A stretch of DNA of 64,000 bases. Source: Mucilaginibacter straminoryzae (GTDB lineage Bacteria; Bacteroidota; Bacteroidia; Sphingobacteriales; Sphingobacteriaceae). This document shows positions 1 through 8,000 of this stretch, in pieces; position 1 is the stretch's first letter; each line of letters starts with the position of its first letter. Where the stretch lies: assembly GCF_022953055.1 (NCBI RefSeq), contig NZ_JALJEJ010000001.1, forward strand, positions 310,001 to 374,000, given 5' to 3'. A program made the translations under genes and the position numbers. The notes beneath the pieces are model-generated. The model was not told the DNA's origin. It ran no database searches and saw only the letters and a list, made by a program, of their open reading frames with translations.

Positions 1-2
1 AG

Positions 3-1382
3 TTAAGGGAGTACATGGGGGCAGAGGTTAGGCGTAAACAACTGAAGCGTGAGCTTCAGCAGATTTTTGAATCGGTACCGGACGTGATCTGCACCATAGG
101 TGAAGACAGACGTTATAAACGGGTGAACAAAGCCATGTGCGATATATTTGGCTATACCGAAGCAGAACTGCTGAATAAGCGGATTGATGACCTGATCCAC
201 CCGGATGAGGTAGAAGACAGCCGGAAACGGACCGTCTATTTTCGGAAGGCCAAGCTGGAAACCATGTATTTCGAAAACCGCTACCTTACCAAATCCGGGA
301 AGGTGCTTCACCTGGCATGGACCGTCCGTAAAGCCACAGAAAAAGGTGTGCTGTTTTGTGTAGCGAAGGATATTACTGAAAAGAAAGAACTGGAGCAGCT
401 GTTGCAAAAGGCTAGCGAGCTGGCACGAATAGGTACCTGGGAGGTCAACCTGGAAACAGGCGGTGTGTTTTGGTCGACGGTAATGATAGAAATTCTGGAA
501 GTGCCACCAGATTTTAAACCGAAATCAGGGGACAGGGTATTGTTTTGCACAGGAGAACACCTGCGACAGCTTGATGAGGGGCTCGATAATGTGAAAACCA
601 GGAAGCAGCCATTTGATCTGGAACTGGAAATAACCACCTATAAGGGACAGCAAAAATGGATTAGGATGCTGGGGCAGGGCGAATACCAGCGCGATAAGTG
701 CATTCGTATTTATGGTAGTTTGCAGGATATTGATGCGCGAAAACGGGCACAGTTGGAGCTGATGGAAAAGGCAGAGCAGTTAGCCATTTCGGGAGAGCGC
801 TACAGCGAGCTGTTTCATATGAGCCCTTTGCCAATGTGGGTTTTCGACCTCGAAACCTTAGCGTTTCTGGACGTTAATGAAGCAGCGCTTTTGCATTATG
901 GCTATACACGAGAAGAGTTAATGAGCATGACCATAAGGGATATCCGCCCGGCTGATGAACTTCCTCGTCTGCATGCTGTGATAAAGGATGCGCATCGGCG
1001 GCAATTTCAGCATAGGCCGGGGATTTTTACACACATTAAGAAGAACGGCGAGCAGATACAGGTAGAAATTGTCAGTAGTTCTATTAATTACCAGGGAAGG
1101 TCGGCACGCCTGGCATTGATGCTGGATGTGACGGAACGTAACCGCCACCTGGCAGAGATTGAAGCACAGAACAGAAGGCTTCGCGATATCTCCTGGTTGC
1201 AGTCGCACGTTATCCGGGCGCCTTTGTCGCGGTTGATGGGTTTGGTTAATCTTTTAGAGCATACCGGTGTCGATGAAGATGAGTACCACGAAGTGATCAG
1301 CTATATTCGTTTGTCTGCCAACGAATTGGATCGGGTGATTCACGATATTACCTCGAGCGCAGCAGGAAACTCTGCCGGTTGA
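3..1382 (+). CDS. PAS-domain signalling protein with DHp-like helix but no ATPase domain (probably partial at 5' end)
   Basis: A cytoplasmic sensory protein. Three PAS-type domains are visible, counted from the Met at position 15: roughly residues 15-125 (ending in the PAC-like DITEKKELE), 130-250 and 258-378. A helical region follows with the H-box-like motif SHVIRAPLSRL (His 398). The protein stops about 57 residues later, so the HATPase_c domain of a histidine kinase is missing, and no HATPase-like coding follows downstream. The reading frame is open to the left edge, and the first residues read like a PAS-PAS linker, so the true start may lie outside the window; ATG at 15 is the first visible start. 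It may act as an input or dimerisation partner for another kinase. Kinase activity should not be assumed. Confidence 0.75.
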   Translation, partial: LREYMGAEVRRKQLKRELQQIFESVPDVICTIGEDRRYKRVNKAMCDIFGYTEAELLNKRIDDLIHPDEVEDSRKRTVYFRKAKLETMYFENRYLTKSGKVLHLAWTVRKATEKGVLFCVAKDITEKKELEQLLQKASELARIGTWEVNLETGGVFWSTVMIEILEVPPDFKPKSGDRVLFCTGEHLRQLDEGLDNVKTRKQPFDLELEITTYKGQQKWIRMLGQGEYQRDKCIRIYGSLQDIDARKRAQLELMEKAEQLAISGERYSELFHMSPLPMWVFDLETLAFLDVNEAALLHYGYTREELMSMTIRDIRPADELPRLHAVIKDAHRRQFQHRPGIFTHIKKNGEQIQVEIVSSSINYQGRSARLALMLDVTERNRHLAEIEAQNRRLRDISWLQSHVIRAPLSRLMGLVNLLEHTGVDEDEYHEVISYIRLSANELDRVIHDITSSAAGNSAG

Positions 1383-1480
1383 TCGGAAGGCCAGGTAGTC
1401 CCTTGTGTAAAAATTAAATGACCGCCTTAAATCCCGCGGCCCCGTGCTTAACTTGCGCCCTCAATATTACTACAATCTAC

Positions 1481-2482
1481 ATGAAGGGTTTTTTCTTTTT
1501 TCTTTGTTTCATTTCTTTTTCTGCTTTCTGCCTGGCACAGCAAGCCTATCCGGCTGCCGCTCCACTTCCCAAAAAGAATATTTCCATCTTTGGTAGAGGA
1601 CTATACCCCGGCGATGATGCCACGTATGAGTTGCTGAAGAAGAGTGGTTTTAAAACGTTGCTGCTCTCCAGTTTTTATATTCATGCAGACGGTGATCTTT
1701 ACTCGGGCGATTCCCACCTGCCGATCATCCACAATGGCAAATGGGTAGGTGATTCTGCTTATGTAGTGCGCGTTAAGAATCTGAAAAAGCATTCTTCCAT
1801 TTCGCGCATTGAGATATTGTTAGAAGGCCGGTGGTATGGGCAGCCACCTAATACGTTCGATTTCATCCGCGATTGGTACGATCCTTCTAAAACAGTACCC
1901 GGCATTGTAACCGGTATTGGCGAACAAAGCACTTTATTCAATATCTGTAAGGTATTGAAGGAGGTATTGGGTGCCGATGCGTTTTGTATTGATGATGAAT
2001 CTGTTTATGACAGCCCATCTATTATTGCCATGGGTAAGATCGCCGCTAAGCTGAACATGCACATGACGCTATGCCCTTTCACCAAATACAGTTACTGGGG
2101 GGATATTTTAAGGGCTTCTGATGAAAAGGTGGTGGATGCGCTGTACCTGCAATGTTATGATGGCGGCGCAAGAAACGATATTAAAGACTGGGTAACGGCC
2201 TTAAAGCCACAACAACCCATCTACCCCATTTTTATGGTGCGTGGTTCATTCGGTACGTGCGATAGTTACAAGGGAAGCAAATCTGTTGATGAAATCAGGG
2301 CGCAGCTGAAGGGATTTAAAAGTGATTATCCGGCTATGAGTGGCGCATCCATTTGGCAGATGGATGATGTAAAGAAATTTGTTTCGATGGGGTGCGCAGT
2401 GAAAAATCCTGCATCGGGCACTGCTACAGATGTAGCCCAGTTCTTAAAACAGTTAAAAACTACCTTTAAGAGGGAGTTATAA
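1481..2482 (+). CDS. Secreted GH18-like TIM-barrel protein of unknown substrate
   Basis: The start is placed at the internal ATG at 1481 because a clear signal peptide begins there (Met-Lys, a Phe-rich core, then an AQQ cleavage region). An upstream in-frame ATG at 1418 would add 21 non-signal residues. The mature part contains DAFCIDDE, which resembles the GH18 DGxDxDxE signature but has Cys at the second Asp. It also has DALYLQCYDGG and a Trp-containing IWQMDD strand near the C terminus, both typical of glycoside hydrolase barrels. I infer an extracytoplasmic carbohydrate-active or carbohydrate-binding protein; catalysis is unproven. A strong hairpin follows the stop codon. A family search could well give only a hypothetical-protein match. 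Confidence 0.5.
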   Translation: MKGFFFFLCFISFSAFCLAQQAYPAAAPLPKKNISIFGRGLYPGDDATYELLKKSGFKTLLLSSFYIHADGDLYSGDSHLPIIHNGKWVGDSAYVVRVKNLKKHSSISRIEILLEGRWYGQPPNTFDFIRDWYDPSKTVPGIVTGIGEQSTLFNICKVLKEVLGADAFCIDDESVYDSPSIIAMGKIAAKLNMHMTLCPFTKYSYWGDILRASDEKVVDALYLQCYDGGARNDIKDWVTALKPQQPIYPIFMVRGSFGTCDSYKGSKSVDEIRAQLKGFKSDYPAMSGASIWQMDDVKKFVSMGCAVKNPASGTATDVAQFLKQLKTTFKREL

Positions 2483-2492
2483 GGAGAAAGTA

Positions 2493-2520
2493 GCAGTAAG
2501 CCGCAAATCGGGCTTACTGC
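2493..2520. terminator. Bidirectional hairpin between convergent genes
   Basis: GCAGTAAGCC pairs perfectly with GGCTTACTGC around an 8-base loop, between the stop of the GH18-like gene and the stop of the minus-strand hydrolase. There is no long T-tract, so termination strength is uncertain. Confidence 0.6.
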
Positions 2521-2530
2521 ATGATATACT

Positions 2531-3391
2531 TTATTCCTTAATAAATTTCAGGAACTCCTCATTAAACTTCGGCGTCTCTTCCAGGTAGGTTAAGTGCCCG
2601 CTTTTCTCAAAAGTAACCAGCCTGGCATCTTTGATACCCTGGTGAAGTTGCTGCGCCATAGCATAAGCTACAATGGCATCATCTACGGCATGAAAGATAA
2701 TCGTAGGCACGTTGATCTTCGGCAGATCGTCCCGTAAATCGCTGTCGCAAAGTGCGGTTAAGGCTTTATCCATAGCGTATGGTGCAGCCAGCGAACTTGA
2801 AGCACCCAGCCATGCGCCGATACCGGCATTTAGTGAATCGGCATTCAGGGTAAGTTTGCTGCCTACAGCCCCTAACATCGCAGGGCGGTCTACCTTCAGC
2901 AGTTCAATCCACGAAGTCACATCTTCTTTAGTGAATAGCGGAAAGTCGTAGTCCGGTAATTTAGTATGCCTTGGTGTTGCTGCAGAGAATAAGGCCAGTT
3001 TACTGATATGTTCGCCATTATATTTTGCTGTAAAGTGTAAAGCAATTGCGCCACCCATAGAATGCCCGCCAAGGACAGCGTTCTCAATTTCCAGAGTTTC
3101 CAGCACTACTTTGATATCGTCTGCAAAAACGTCAAAATCGTAAGTACCATACGGTTTATCAGATAAGCCAAAGCCGCGCATGGTGATACTGATGACCCTG
3201 TAACCGGCTTCAATCAACGTGTGGTACTGGTATTCATAAGTTTCGTTGCCCAGTGGGTAGCCGGGGATGAGCACTACTGCGGGGCCTTCGCCAAGGTCTG
3301 TAATATGTAGGTTTACATTTGGTTCAACTTCAATGTAAGTTGGCCTGCCTGCCGATGCAGTTTTTCTGTTGTTAAAGGTACTTGATTTCAT
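2531..3391 (-). CDS. Alpha/beta hydrolase (enhancer-driven gene a)
   Basis: A cytoplasmic alpha/beta-fold hydrolase of 286 residues, the usual length. The nucleophile elbow is GHSMGG (Ser 111), the acid is in FHAVDD (Asp 237/238) and the base is in SGHLTYLEE (His 266), so the triad is complete. The oxyanion strand is LIPGYPLG. Substrate cannot be deduced; esterase, haloperoxidase-like and C-C hydrolase activities are all possible. It is transcribed away from the chloroperoxidase-type gene at 3905 across a 513-bp intergenic region. That region carries a separate 18-bp enhancer site and -24/-12 promoter for each direction, which makes it the first member of the proposed sigma-54 regulon. Confidence 0.85.
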   Translation of the reverse strand: MKSSTFNNRKTASAGRPTYIEVEPNVNLHITDLGEGPAVVLIPGYPLGNETYEYQYHTLIEAGYRVISITMRGFGLSDKPYGTYDFDVFADDIKVVLETLEIENAVLGGHSMGGAIALHFTAKYNGEHISKLALFSAATPRHTKLPDYDFPLFTKEDVTSWIELLKVDRPAMLGAVGSKLTLNADSLNAGIGAWLGASSSLAAPYAMDKALTALCDSDLRDDLPKINVPTIIFHAVDDAIVAYAMAQQLHQGIKDARLVTFEKSGHLTYLEETPKFNEEFLKFIKE

Positions 3392-3477
3392 GTTTGTATC
3401 GTTTTATTGAAAAGTTTCGATCCTAATCAATCCCGTTCTGTCGAAACAGGCCGGGATGGATTAACGGCATGACTATT

Positions 3478-3493
3478 TTCAATAGACCGGCCA
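3478..3493 (-). promoter_or_regulatory. Putative sigma-54 promoter a
   Basis: On the minus strand it reads TGGCCGGTCTATTGAA, against the -24/-12 consensus TGGCACGN4TTGCA. GG and the -12 G have the correct spacing, but the -12 C is A. It lies 63 bp downstream of enhancer a and about 85 bp upstream of the hydrolase start at 3391. Confidence 0.6.
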
Positions 3494-3555
3494 TGTGTTT
3501 GTTGCTTGATATACAGCAAGTTGAGCTATTTTTTAGATTCTGTGGTGTTCCGATA

Positions 3556-3573
3556 TATCGTTAATTTACGGGC
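3556..3573 (-). promoter_or_regulatory. Enhancer (UAS) copy a
   Basis: In gene direction it reads GCCCGTAAATTAACGATA, one of eight copies of the TATCGTAAAWTRRCGATA motif. The distal half (AACGATA) is perfect and the other half is degraded. Proposed target of the two bEBPs. Confidence 0.65.
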
Positions 3574-3760
3574 GATGAGTAAACTAAAAATGCTGAAACA
3601 GGGTTAACGCCAGGATTGAAAATGTTCTTATGCGTTGCTTAGAACTGATAGGACAAATACAATAGCTGCTAATGAAAATCAGGCATTATGGCGCATTACG
3701 GAAAGTTCATGAAATTTCTTTTGCCAGAAAGGAGCTGTTGAGTATCGCCAATAAACCGTG

Positions 3761-3778
3761 GGTCGTAAAATAACGATA
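3761..3778 (+). promoter_or_regulatory. Enhancer (UAS) copy b
   Basis: Reads GGTCGTAAAATAACGATA and ends 61 bp before promoter b, the same spacing as copy c. The 18 bp directly upstream (3743-3760) begins with TATCGCCAA, which resembles one half of another site, but its second half does not match. Confidence 0.7.
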
Positions 3779-3838
3779 TAGCGTTATGGAAATTTAACAG
3801 TAAATTTTTAAATAACTGATTTTCAATTATTTATTTTA

Positions 3839-3854
3839 CGGCATATTAATGGCA
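3839..3854 (+). promoter_or_regulatory. Putative sigma-54 promoter b
   Basis: CGGCATATTAATGGCA: GGCA at -24 and TGGCA at -12, with GG and GC twelve bases apart. Transcription would start near 3866, giving a leader of about 40 nt to the ATG at 3905. Confidence 0.65.
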
Positions 3855-3904
3855 AAACACTAAACGACAACAAACAACACAATTAAACATAAAACGTATC
3901 AGTT

Positions 3905-4723
3905 ATGAAAATCACAGTAAAAGACGGAACAGAGATTTATTACAAAGATTGGGGCACCGGACAACCAATTGTATTCCATCACGGCTGGCCATTATCAAGT
4001 GATGACTGGGATGCACAAATGATGTTCTTTGTACAAAAGGGATACCGTGTTATCGCTCACGACCGTCGTGGCCATGGCAGATCAGGTCAGGAATCAGAAG
4101 GACATAACATGGAAACTTACGTGAACGACGTAAACGAGTTGATGACAGCATTAGATCTTAAAGATGCGATCCACGTTGGTCACTCTACAGGTGGCGGCGA
4201 AGTAATTGCTTATGTAGCAAAATATGGCAAAGGGCTGGTTTCTAAAGCTGTCCTGATCAGCGCGGTTACACCGATCATGGTACAATCAGAATCAAATCCT
4301 GAAGGTGTTCCAATGTCGGTATTTGACGAAATTCGCCAGGGTACTGCCTTTAACCGTCCGCAATATTTCCAGGATTTTACCATTCCTTTCTACGGTTACA
4401 ACCGCGAAGGTGCAAAAGTATCTCAGGGTATCCGCGACAACTGGTGGCGCCAGGGCATGATGGGCAGCGTAAAAGCACATCATGATGGTATCAAAGCATT
4501 CTCTGAAACTGATTTCACCGAAGATCTGAAAAGCGTAGATATCCCGGTGCTGGTATTGCACGGCGAAGACGACCAGATTGTACCTTACGCAATTTCTGCC
4601 CCTAAAGCAGCTAATTTATTAAAGAACGGTAAACTGATCTCTTATCCGGGCTTCCCTCACGGTATGCCAACTACAGAGGCAGCTACTATCAACGCAGATA
4701 TTTTAGCGTTCATTCAATCATAA
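3905..4723 (+). CDS. Non-heme chloroperoxidase-type alpha/beta hydrolase
   Basis: A 272-residue alpha/beta hydrolase of the cofactor-free haloperoxidase/arylesterase group. Features are FHHGWPLSSDDWD (oxyanion region), AHDRRGHGRS, the elbow GHSTGGG (Ser 94), HGEDDQIVPY (Asp 222/223) and FPHGMP (His 252). Length and spacing match the family, whose members hydrolyse esters or form peracids in vitro; the physiological substrate is usually unknown. The gene has its own sigma-54-type promoter with an upstream enhancer, and its own terminator, so it is probably monocistronic. Together with the hydrolases at 2531 and 10354 it gives three paralogous-fold enzymes under the same proposed control. Confidence 0.9.
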   Translation: MKITVKDGTEIYYKDWGTGQPIVFHHGWPLSSDDWDAQMMFFVQKGYRVIAHDRRGHGRSGQESEGHNMETYVNDVNELMTALDLKDAIHVGHSTGGGEVIAYVAKYGKGLVSKAVLISAVTPIMVQSESNPEGVPMSVFDEIRQGTAFNRPQYFQDFTIPFYGYNREGAKVSQGIRDNWWRQGMMGSVKAHHDGIKAFSETDFTEDLKSVDIPVLVLHGEDDQIVPYAISAPKAANLLKNGKLISYPGFPHGMPTTEAATINADILAFIQS

Positions 4724-4750
4724 CATCACCATCTGCATATGTATAAGCAA

Positions 4751-4777
4751 AGAGGCGTCTGCAAAGGCGCCTTTTTC
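4751..4777 (+). terminator. Rho-independent terminator
   Basis: AGGCG pairs with CGCCT and is followed by a run of T residues (CCTTTTTCC), about 30 bp after the stop of the chloroperoxidase-type gene. It separates that gene from the next enhancer/promoter unit. Confidence 0.65.
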
Positions 4778-4823
4778 CGTATCAGGTTTTGCGAAGTATC
4801 CTGCTATTCATTGTATGGCTTAT

Positions 4824-4841
4824 TGTCGTAAAATGGCGATA
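4824..4841 (+). promoter_or_regulatory. Enhancer (UAS) copy c
   Basis: Reads TGTCGTAAAATGGCGATA, 61 bp upstream of promoter c and in the same orientation as copies b and f. Confidence 0.7.
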
Positions 4842-4901
4842 TGTCATTAATCCGGAGAAAATGATATTTGATTAATGTGTTAAAAATGAGTTAGATAGAT
4901 C

Positions 4902-4917
4902 GGGTTTGCCTTTTGCA
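4902..4917 (+). promoter_or_regulatory. Putative sigma-54 promoter c
   Basis: GGGTTTGCCTTTTGCA: a perfect -12 TTGCA with GG at the right distance, but a weak -24 flank. Predicted start near 4929, a few bases upstream of the MFS ATG at 4943. Confidence 0.6.
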
Positions 4918-4942
4918 TAGAACTCATTAAACTTTAACAGCA

Positions 4943-6169
4943 ATGGCTATACATACCACCAATACGCTTACCAAAGTACAGATTATTATCATGTCTGTAA
5001 CGGCGGGTATTTGCGTAGCTAACGTATACTATATTCAACCCATCCTGAATACCGTCGCTGCCAGCATCCACATTCCGGGCCATTCCGCCGGGATCCTCGC
5101 TGTGCTTGCACAGGCGGGTTACGGCCTGGGGCTTTTCTTTCTGACACCCATTGGTGATAAAGTGGACCGTAAGAAACTGATCTTGTGGCTACAAGTATTA
5201 CTGGCGGCCTCGCTTCTGGTTACAGGTTTAAGCAAGAATATTTATGTGTTATACTTATGCAGCGTCCTCATCGGTACTTTTGCCGTGGCTGCGCAGGTGA
5301 TCTTGCCTATGGCAGCCAGCATTGTCACTACAGACCGCGGTAAGATTGTTGGACTCATCTTTACCGGTATCCTTGCCGGAGTATTGGCGGCCAGGGTCTT
5401 TAGTGGTTTCATTACAGATCTGCTGGGCTGGCATTATGTATACCTGATTTCTGCAGGTATGGTTACCATTTCAGCTATCCTGATGCAGGCCGACTTCCCT
5501 TCGACGACTGACCGTTTCAGGGGGAATTATTTCGAGCTGCTGCATTCTGCTGTTTACCAGTTTAAACGCTTCTCTAAACTTAGGACGAGCGCAATCATCG
5601 GCGGTCTGATGTTTGGCACGCTAAGTTCTTTCTGGACTACCTTAACTTTTCACCTCAGTGGAGCGCCATTTAATTATAAGGCTACCACTATCGGTTTGTT
5701 TGGTATTCTGGCTGCGGCCAGCGCCTTACTGGTGCCTGCCTTTGGTAAACTGGCAGATAAGGGAAACGTTAACCGCTCCTTGGTGATCACAATTAGTATG
5801 GTGCTCTTAAGTATTGTTATTCAGTTTATTTTCCCATCCTCTTTACCCGTGCTCTGCCTGTCAGTAATTCTGTTAGACATTGGTGTGCAGGCTACCCAGG
5901 TTACCAATATCGCCGTGATCTATGGCCTGGATGCCACGGCCAACAGCCGGATTAACACCATGTATATGACCATCTATTTCCTGGGCGGCGCGGGCGGGGC
6001 TTATGCAGGGGTACTCAGTTGGAACCATTTTCAATGGAACGGCGTGTTAGGGCAGATGTTGCTGCTCTCACTGATAGCTATGGCAATTGTATTTCTCAGA
6101 AGAAACAAAGACAAGAAACAAGAGGCGTTGGATGGTCGCGAACTTCACAATGAATTAGCTCACAATTAA
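4943..6169 (+). CDS. MFS transporter, probable drug/metabolite exporter
   Basis: An inner-membrane protein of 408 residues with about 12 hydrophobic helices, the normal size for the major facilitator superfamily. The loop after helix 2 has the sequence GDKVDRKKL, matching the conserved MFS motif A (G-D-x-x-D-R-K/R-x). The second half repeats the pattern (GKLADKGNVNRS). The family moves small molecules by proton antiport or symport; the drug/arabinose-efflux-like look suggests export, but substrate is not inferable. It is the first gene of a tight four-gene operon (gap of 11 bp to the next gene) under enhancer/promoter pair c. Confidence 0.88.
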   Translation: MAIHTTNTLTKVQIIIMSVTAGICVANVYYIQPILNTVAASIHIPGHSAGILAVLAQAGYGLGLFFLTPIGDKVDRKKLILWLQVLLAASLLVTGLSKNIYVLYLCSVLIGTFAVAAQVILPMAASIVTTDRGKIVGLIFTGILAGVLAARVFSGFITDLLGWHYVYLISAGMVTISAILMQADFPSTTDRFRGNYFELLHSAVYQFKRFSKLRTSAIIGGLMFGTLSSFWTTLTFHLSGAPFNYKATTIGLFGILAAASALLVPAFGKLADKGNVNRSLVITISMVLLSIVIQFIFPSSLPVLCLSVILLDIGVQATQVTNIAVIYGLDATANSRINTMYMTIYFLGGAGGAYAGVLSWNHFQWNGVLGQMLLLSLIAMAIVFLRRNKDKKQEALDGRELHNELAHN

Positions 6170-6180
6170 AAACGATTATA

Positions 6181-6414
6181 ATGGAAGACGTTCAAATTTC
6201 ACACCACATTAAAAATCTCACCCTTGAAGAAGAAAAGCTTTGGGGAAAGGCAGATCTGAGCGATGAAGATGTTGCCAAGTTAAACCACATTAAGCATGAA
6301 CTTGACCAATGCTGGGATTTGTTAAGGCAGCGCCGTGCTTTGCGCGATGCGCACCAAAACCCCGATAAGGCAGAAGCGAGGGATATCGACACGATCGACA
6401 ACTACGAGAACTAA
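6181..6414 (+). CDS. DUF2630 family small protein
   Basis: A 77-residue acidic soluble protein. It matches the pattern I know for DUF2630: an N-terminal helix (HHIKNLTLEEEKLW), then LDQCWDLLRQRRALRDA, then a short tail ending in IDNYEN. Members are small, mostly helical and of unknown function, found in actinobacteria and some other groups. Here it sits 11 bp after the MFS gene and before the flavoprotein, so it belongs to the enhancer-controlled operon. Confidence 0.85.
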   Translation: MEDVQISHHIKNLTLEEEKLWGKADLSDEDVAKLNHIKHELDQCWDLLRQRRALRDAHQNPDKAEARDIDTIDNYEN

Positions 6415-6457
6415 GGGCCGAAAATTCTCACCAGGGTTCCGGCAAAACAATATTACT

Positions 6458-7702
6458 ATGGAAAAGATAACGGTTTATGGTAAACACGATTCGTCGTCGG
6501 CTTATATTATCAGGGATTTTTTGAAAAGAAGCCTGGTGCATTTTGATTGGGTACCTGTAGAAACATTGGACACCTTGAAGCCACTGTTTCCCGGCCAGGT
6601 AGCGGATGATGCCCAATTACCCATAGTGGCATTACCCGAGCATCAATTGCTTTTTAACCCAACGGTAGAGGATATTGCCTGCAAATTGGGTTGGATCTCC
6701 GAACCCAAACATACCGAATACGACGTGTCGATATTCGGTGCCGGTCCTGCTGGCTTGAGTGCAGCCGTATATGCTGCTTCAGAAGGGTTAAGCACGGTAT
6801 TGGTAGAACGTGAAGCCATCGGCGGGCAGGCCGGTACCAGTTCGCGGATTGAAAATTACCTGGGCTTCCCCAACGGTATTTCTGGTTCTGAACTGGCGGA
6901 GCGTGCCAGGCAGCAAGCGGTTAAATTTGGTGTGGATATCTTGCTGGTACGCCGGAGCATGAAAGCCGAATTTATTGGCGGTAAATTGCATGTCGATCTG
7001 GTGGGCGGGAACAAGTTGATCGCCAAGTCGAACATATCTGCCACGGGAGTAGAGTACACACGTTTGGATCTGCCCGACGAAAATCGTTTTTTGAACCTGG
7101 GAATCTATTACGGTGCGGGTGCCAGCGAAGCTTTACTTTGTGCTAACCAGCACGTATTTGTGGTTGGCGGTGGCAACTCCGCAGGGCAGTCGGCATTGAA
7201 CTTTTGCAAACACGCGCGAAAGGTAACCATGGTTGTCCGCGGTAATGATCTGGCATCCTCCCTTTCGTATTACCTGCTTACGCGAATCCAAAAGAAGAAA
7301 AAGATAGAAGTACTTTACAACTCGGCCATTACGGAATTGCACGGCGAAACAACGCTCGAAGGAATAACCGTTACTAATACATTAACCGGGTTAAACTCGG
7401 GTTATATTACCAAATTTGTTTTTGTATGTATCGGCGGGAAACCGAACACCAATTGGGCCAGAAATACTGCTATCGTACGTGACGAAGCAGGCTATCTGGT
7501 AACCGGGGGCGATCTGATGAAAGCGCCGTTTAACAGTCGCTGGAAAAACAGTTTTGTACCGGCGTTTCTGGAAACAAGCGTTCCTGGTTGTTTTGCCGCG
7601 GGCGACGTTCGTTTTAATTCGGTAAAAAGGGTAGCATCTGCCGTTGGCGAAGGTGCAATGGCTGTAACGTTGGTACACCGGTACCTGCACGAAAATTATT
7701 AA
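6458..7702 (+). CDS. Thioredoxin-reductase-like FAD oxidoreductase lacking the redox CxxC, with cysteine-less glutaredoxin-like N-domain
   Basis: 414 residues; ATG 6458 is chosen because it begins a fold-like segment, while the in-frame upstream extension to 6335 overlaps the DUF2630 gene. Residues 1-80 resemble a glutaredoxin strand-helix start (VYGKHDSSSAY), with Ser where the CPYC cysteines would be. An FAD-binding GAGPAGLSAA, then an NAD(P)-binding VVGGGNSAGQSA and a C-terminal FAAGDVR follow, all as in TrxB. The TrxB active site (YCATC) is YGAGA here (Gly 219, Gly 221, Ala 222), so this is not a conventional thioredoxin reductase. I infer a flavoprotein acting on a non-disulfide substrate or partner, possibly with the zinc-finger protein that follows 12 bp later. 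Confidence 0.85.
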   Translation: MEKITVYGKHDSSSAYIIRDFLKRSLVHFDWVPVETLDTLKPLFPGQVADDAQLPIVALPEHQLLFNPTVEDIACKLGWISEPKHTEYDVSIFGAGPAGLSAAVYAASEGLSTVLVEREAIGGQAGTSSRIENYLGFPNGISGSELAERARQQAVKFGVDILLVRRSMKAEFIGGKLHVDLVGGNKLIAKSNISATGVEYTRLDLPDENRFLNLGIYYGAGASEALLCANQHVFVVGGGNSAGQSALNFCKHARKVTMVVRGNDLASSLSYYLLTRIQKKKKIEVLYNSAITELHGETTLEGITVTNTLTGLNSGYITKFVFVCIGGKPNTNWARNTAIVRDEAGYLVTGGDLMKAPFNSRWKNSFVPAFLETSVPGCFAAGDVRFNSVKRVASAVGEGAMAVTLVHRYLHENY

Positions 7703-7714
7703 GATATTAGGGAA

Positions 7715-7984
7715 ATGTCTGTTCAACTATGTAGCCATTTGCAGGATTTCAAGGAAATACCTGCGGATAAGTATTATTGCGAAGAATGCGTTAAAACCGG
7801 TAGTACCTGGGTACACCTGCGCGTATGCCAAACCTGCGGTGTAGTGCTCTGCTGCGACTCTTCGCCTAACAGGCATGCTTCTAAACATGCCGCGGCCAAA
7901 CAACACCCGGTAATTACGTCTGCAGAACCGGGCGAAGCATGGGCTTATTGCTTTGTGGATGACGTTTGGGTAGAACTGGGCTGA
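7715..7984 (+). CDS. UBP-type zinc finger protein
   Basis: An 89-residue soluble protein made almost entirely of one ZnF-UBP domain. Zinc ligands are visible as CSH near the N terminus, CEEC, CQTCGVVLCC, and His residues in NRHASKHA and QHP. In eukaryotes the domain binds ubiquitin C termini; in bacteria, which have no ubiquitin, it occurs alone or fused to TrxB-like FAD oxidoreductases. That fusion pattern fits its position just after such a gene here. Last gene of the MFS operon; its stop lies a few bases from the convergent kinase gene. Confidence 0.88.
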   Translation: MSVQLCSHLQDFKEIPADKYYCEECVKTGSTWVHLRVCQTCGVVLCCDSSPNRHASKHAAAKQHPVITSAEPGEAWAYCFVDDVWVELG

Positions 7985-8000
7985 TCCGCATCAGGCGGAT
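7984..8000. terminator. Short hairpin over two convergent stop codons
   Basis: ATCCGC pairs with GCGGAT across a 5-base loop, overlapping the 3' ends of the zinc-finger gene (plus) and the kinase gene (minus). No T-tract follows, so a terminator role is only possible. Confidence 0.3.

Larger units (their letters stand above)
3392..3904. other. 513-bp divergent regulatory region
   Basis: No coding sequence is seen. The region holds promoter a (3478-3493, minus), enhancer a (3556-3573), enhancer b (3761-3778) and promoter b (3839-3854, plus). The two enhancers are about 190 bp apart and point in opposite directions, each toward its own promoter. Confidence 0.7.

Noticed and set aside
1418-1480. 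Upstream start of the GH18-like gene
   Set aside because: The signal peptide begins at 1481; the extension is not signal-like.
3743-3760. Ninth possible enhancer next to copy b
   Set aside because: The left half (TATCGC) fits but the right half does not, and no promoter lies at the expected distance for it.
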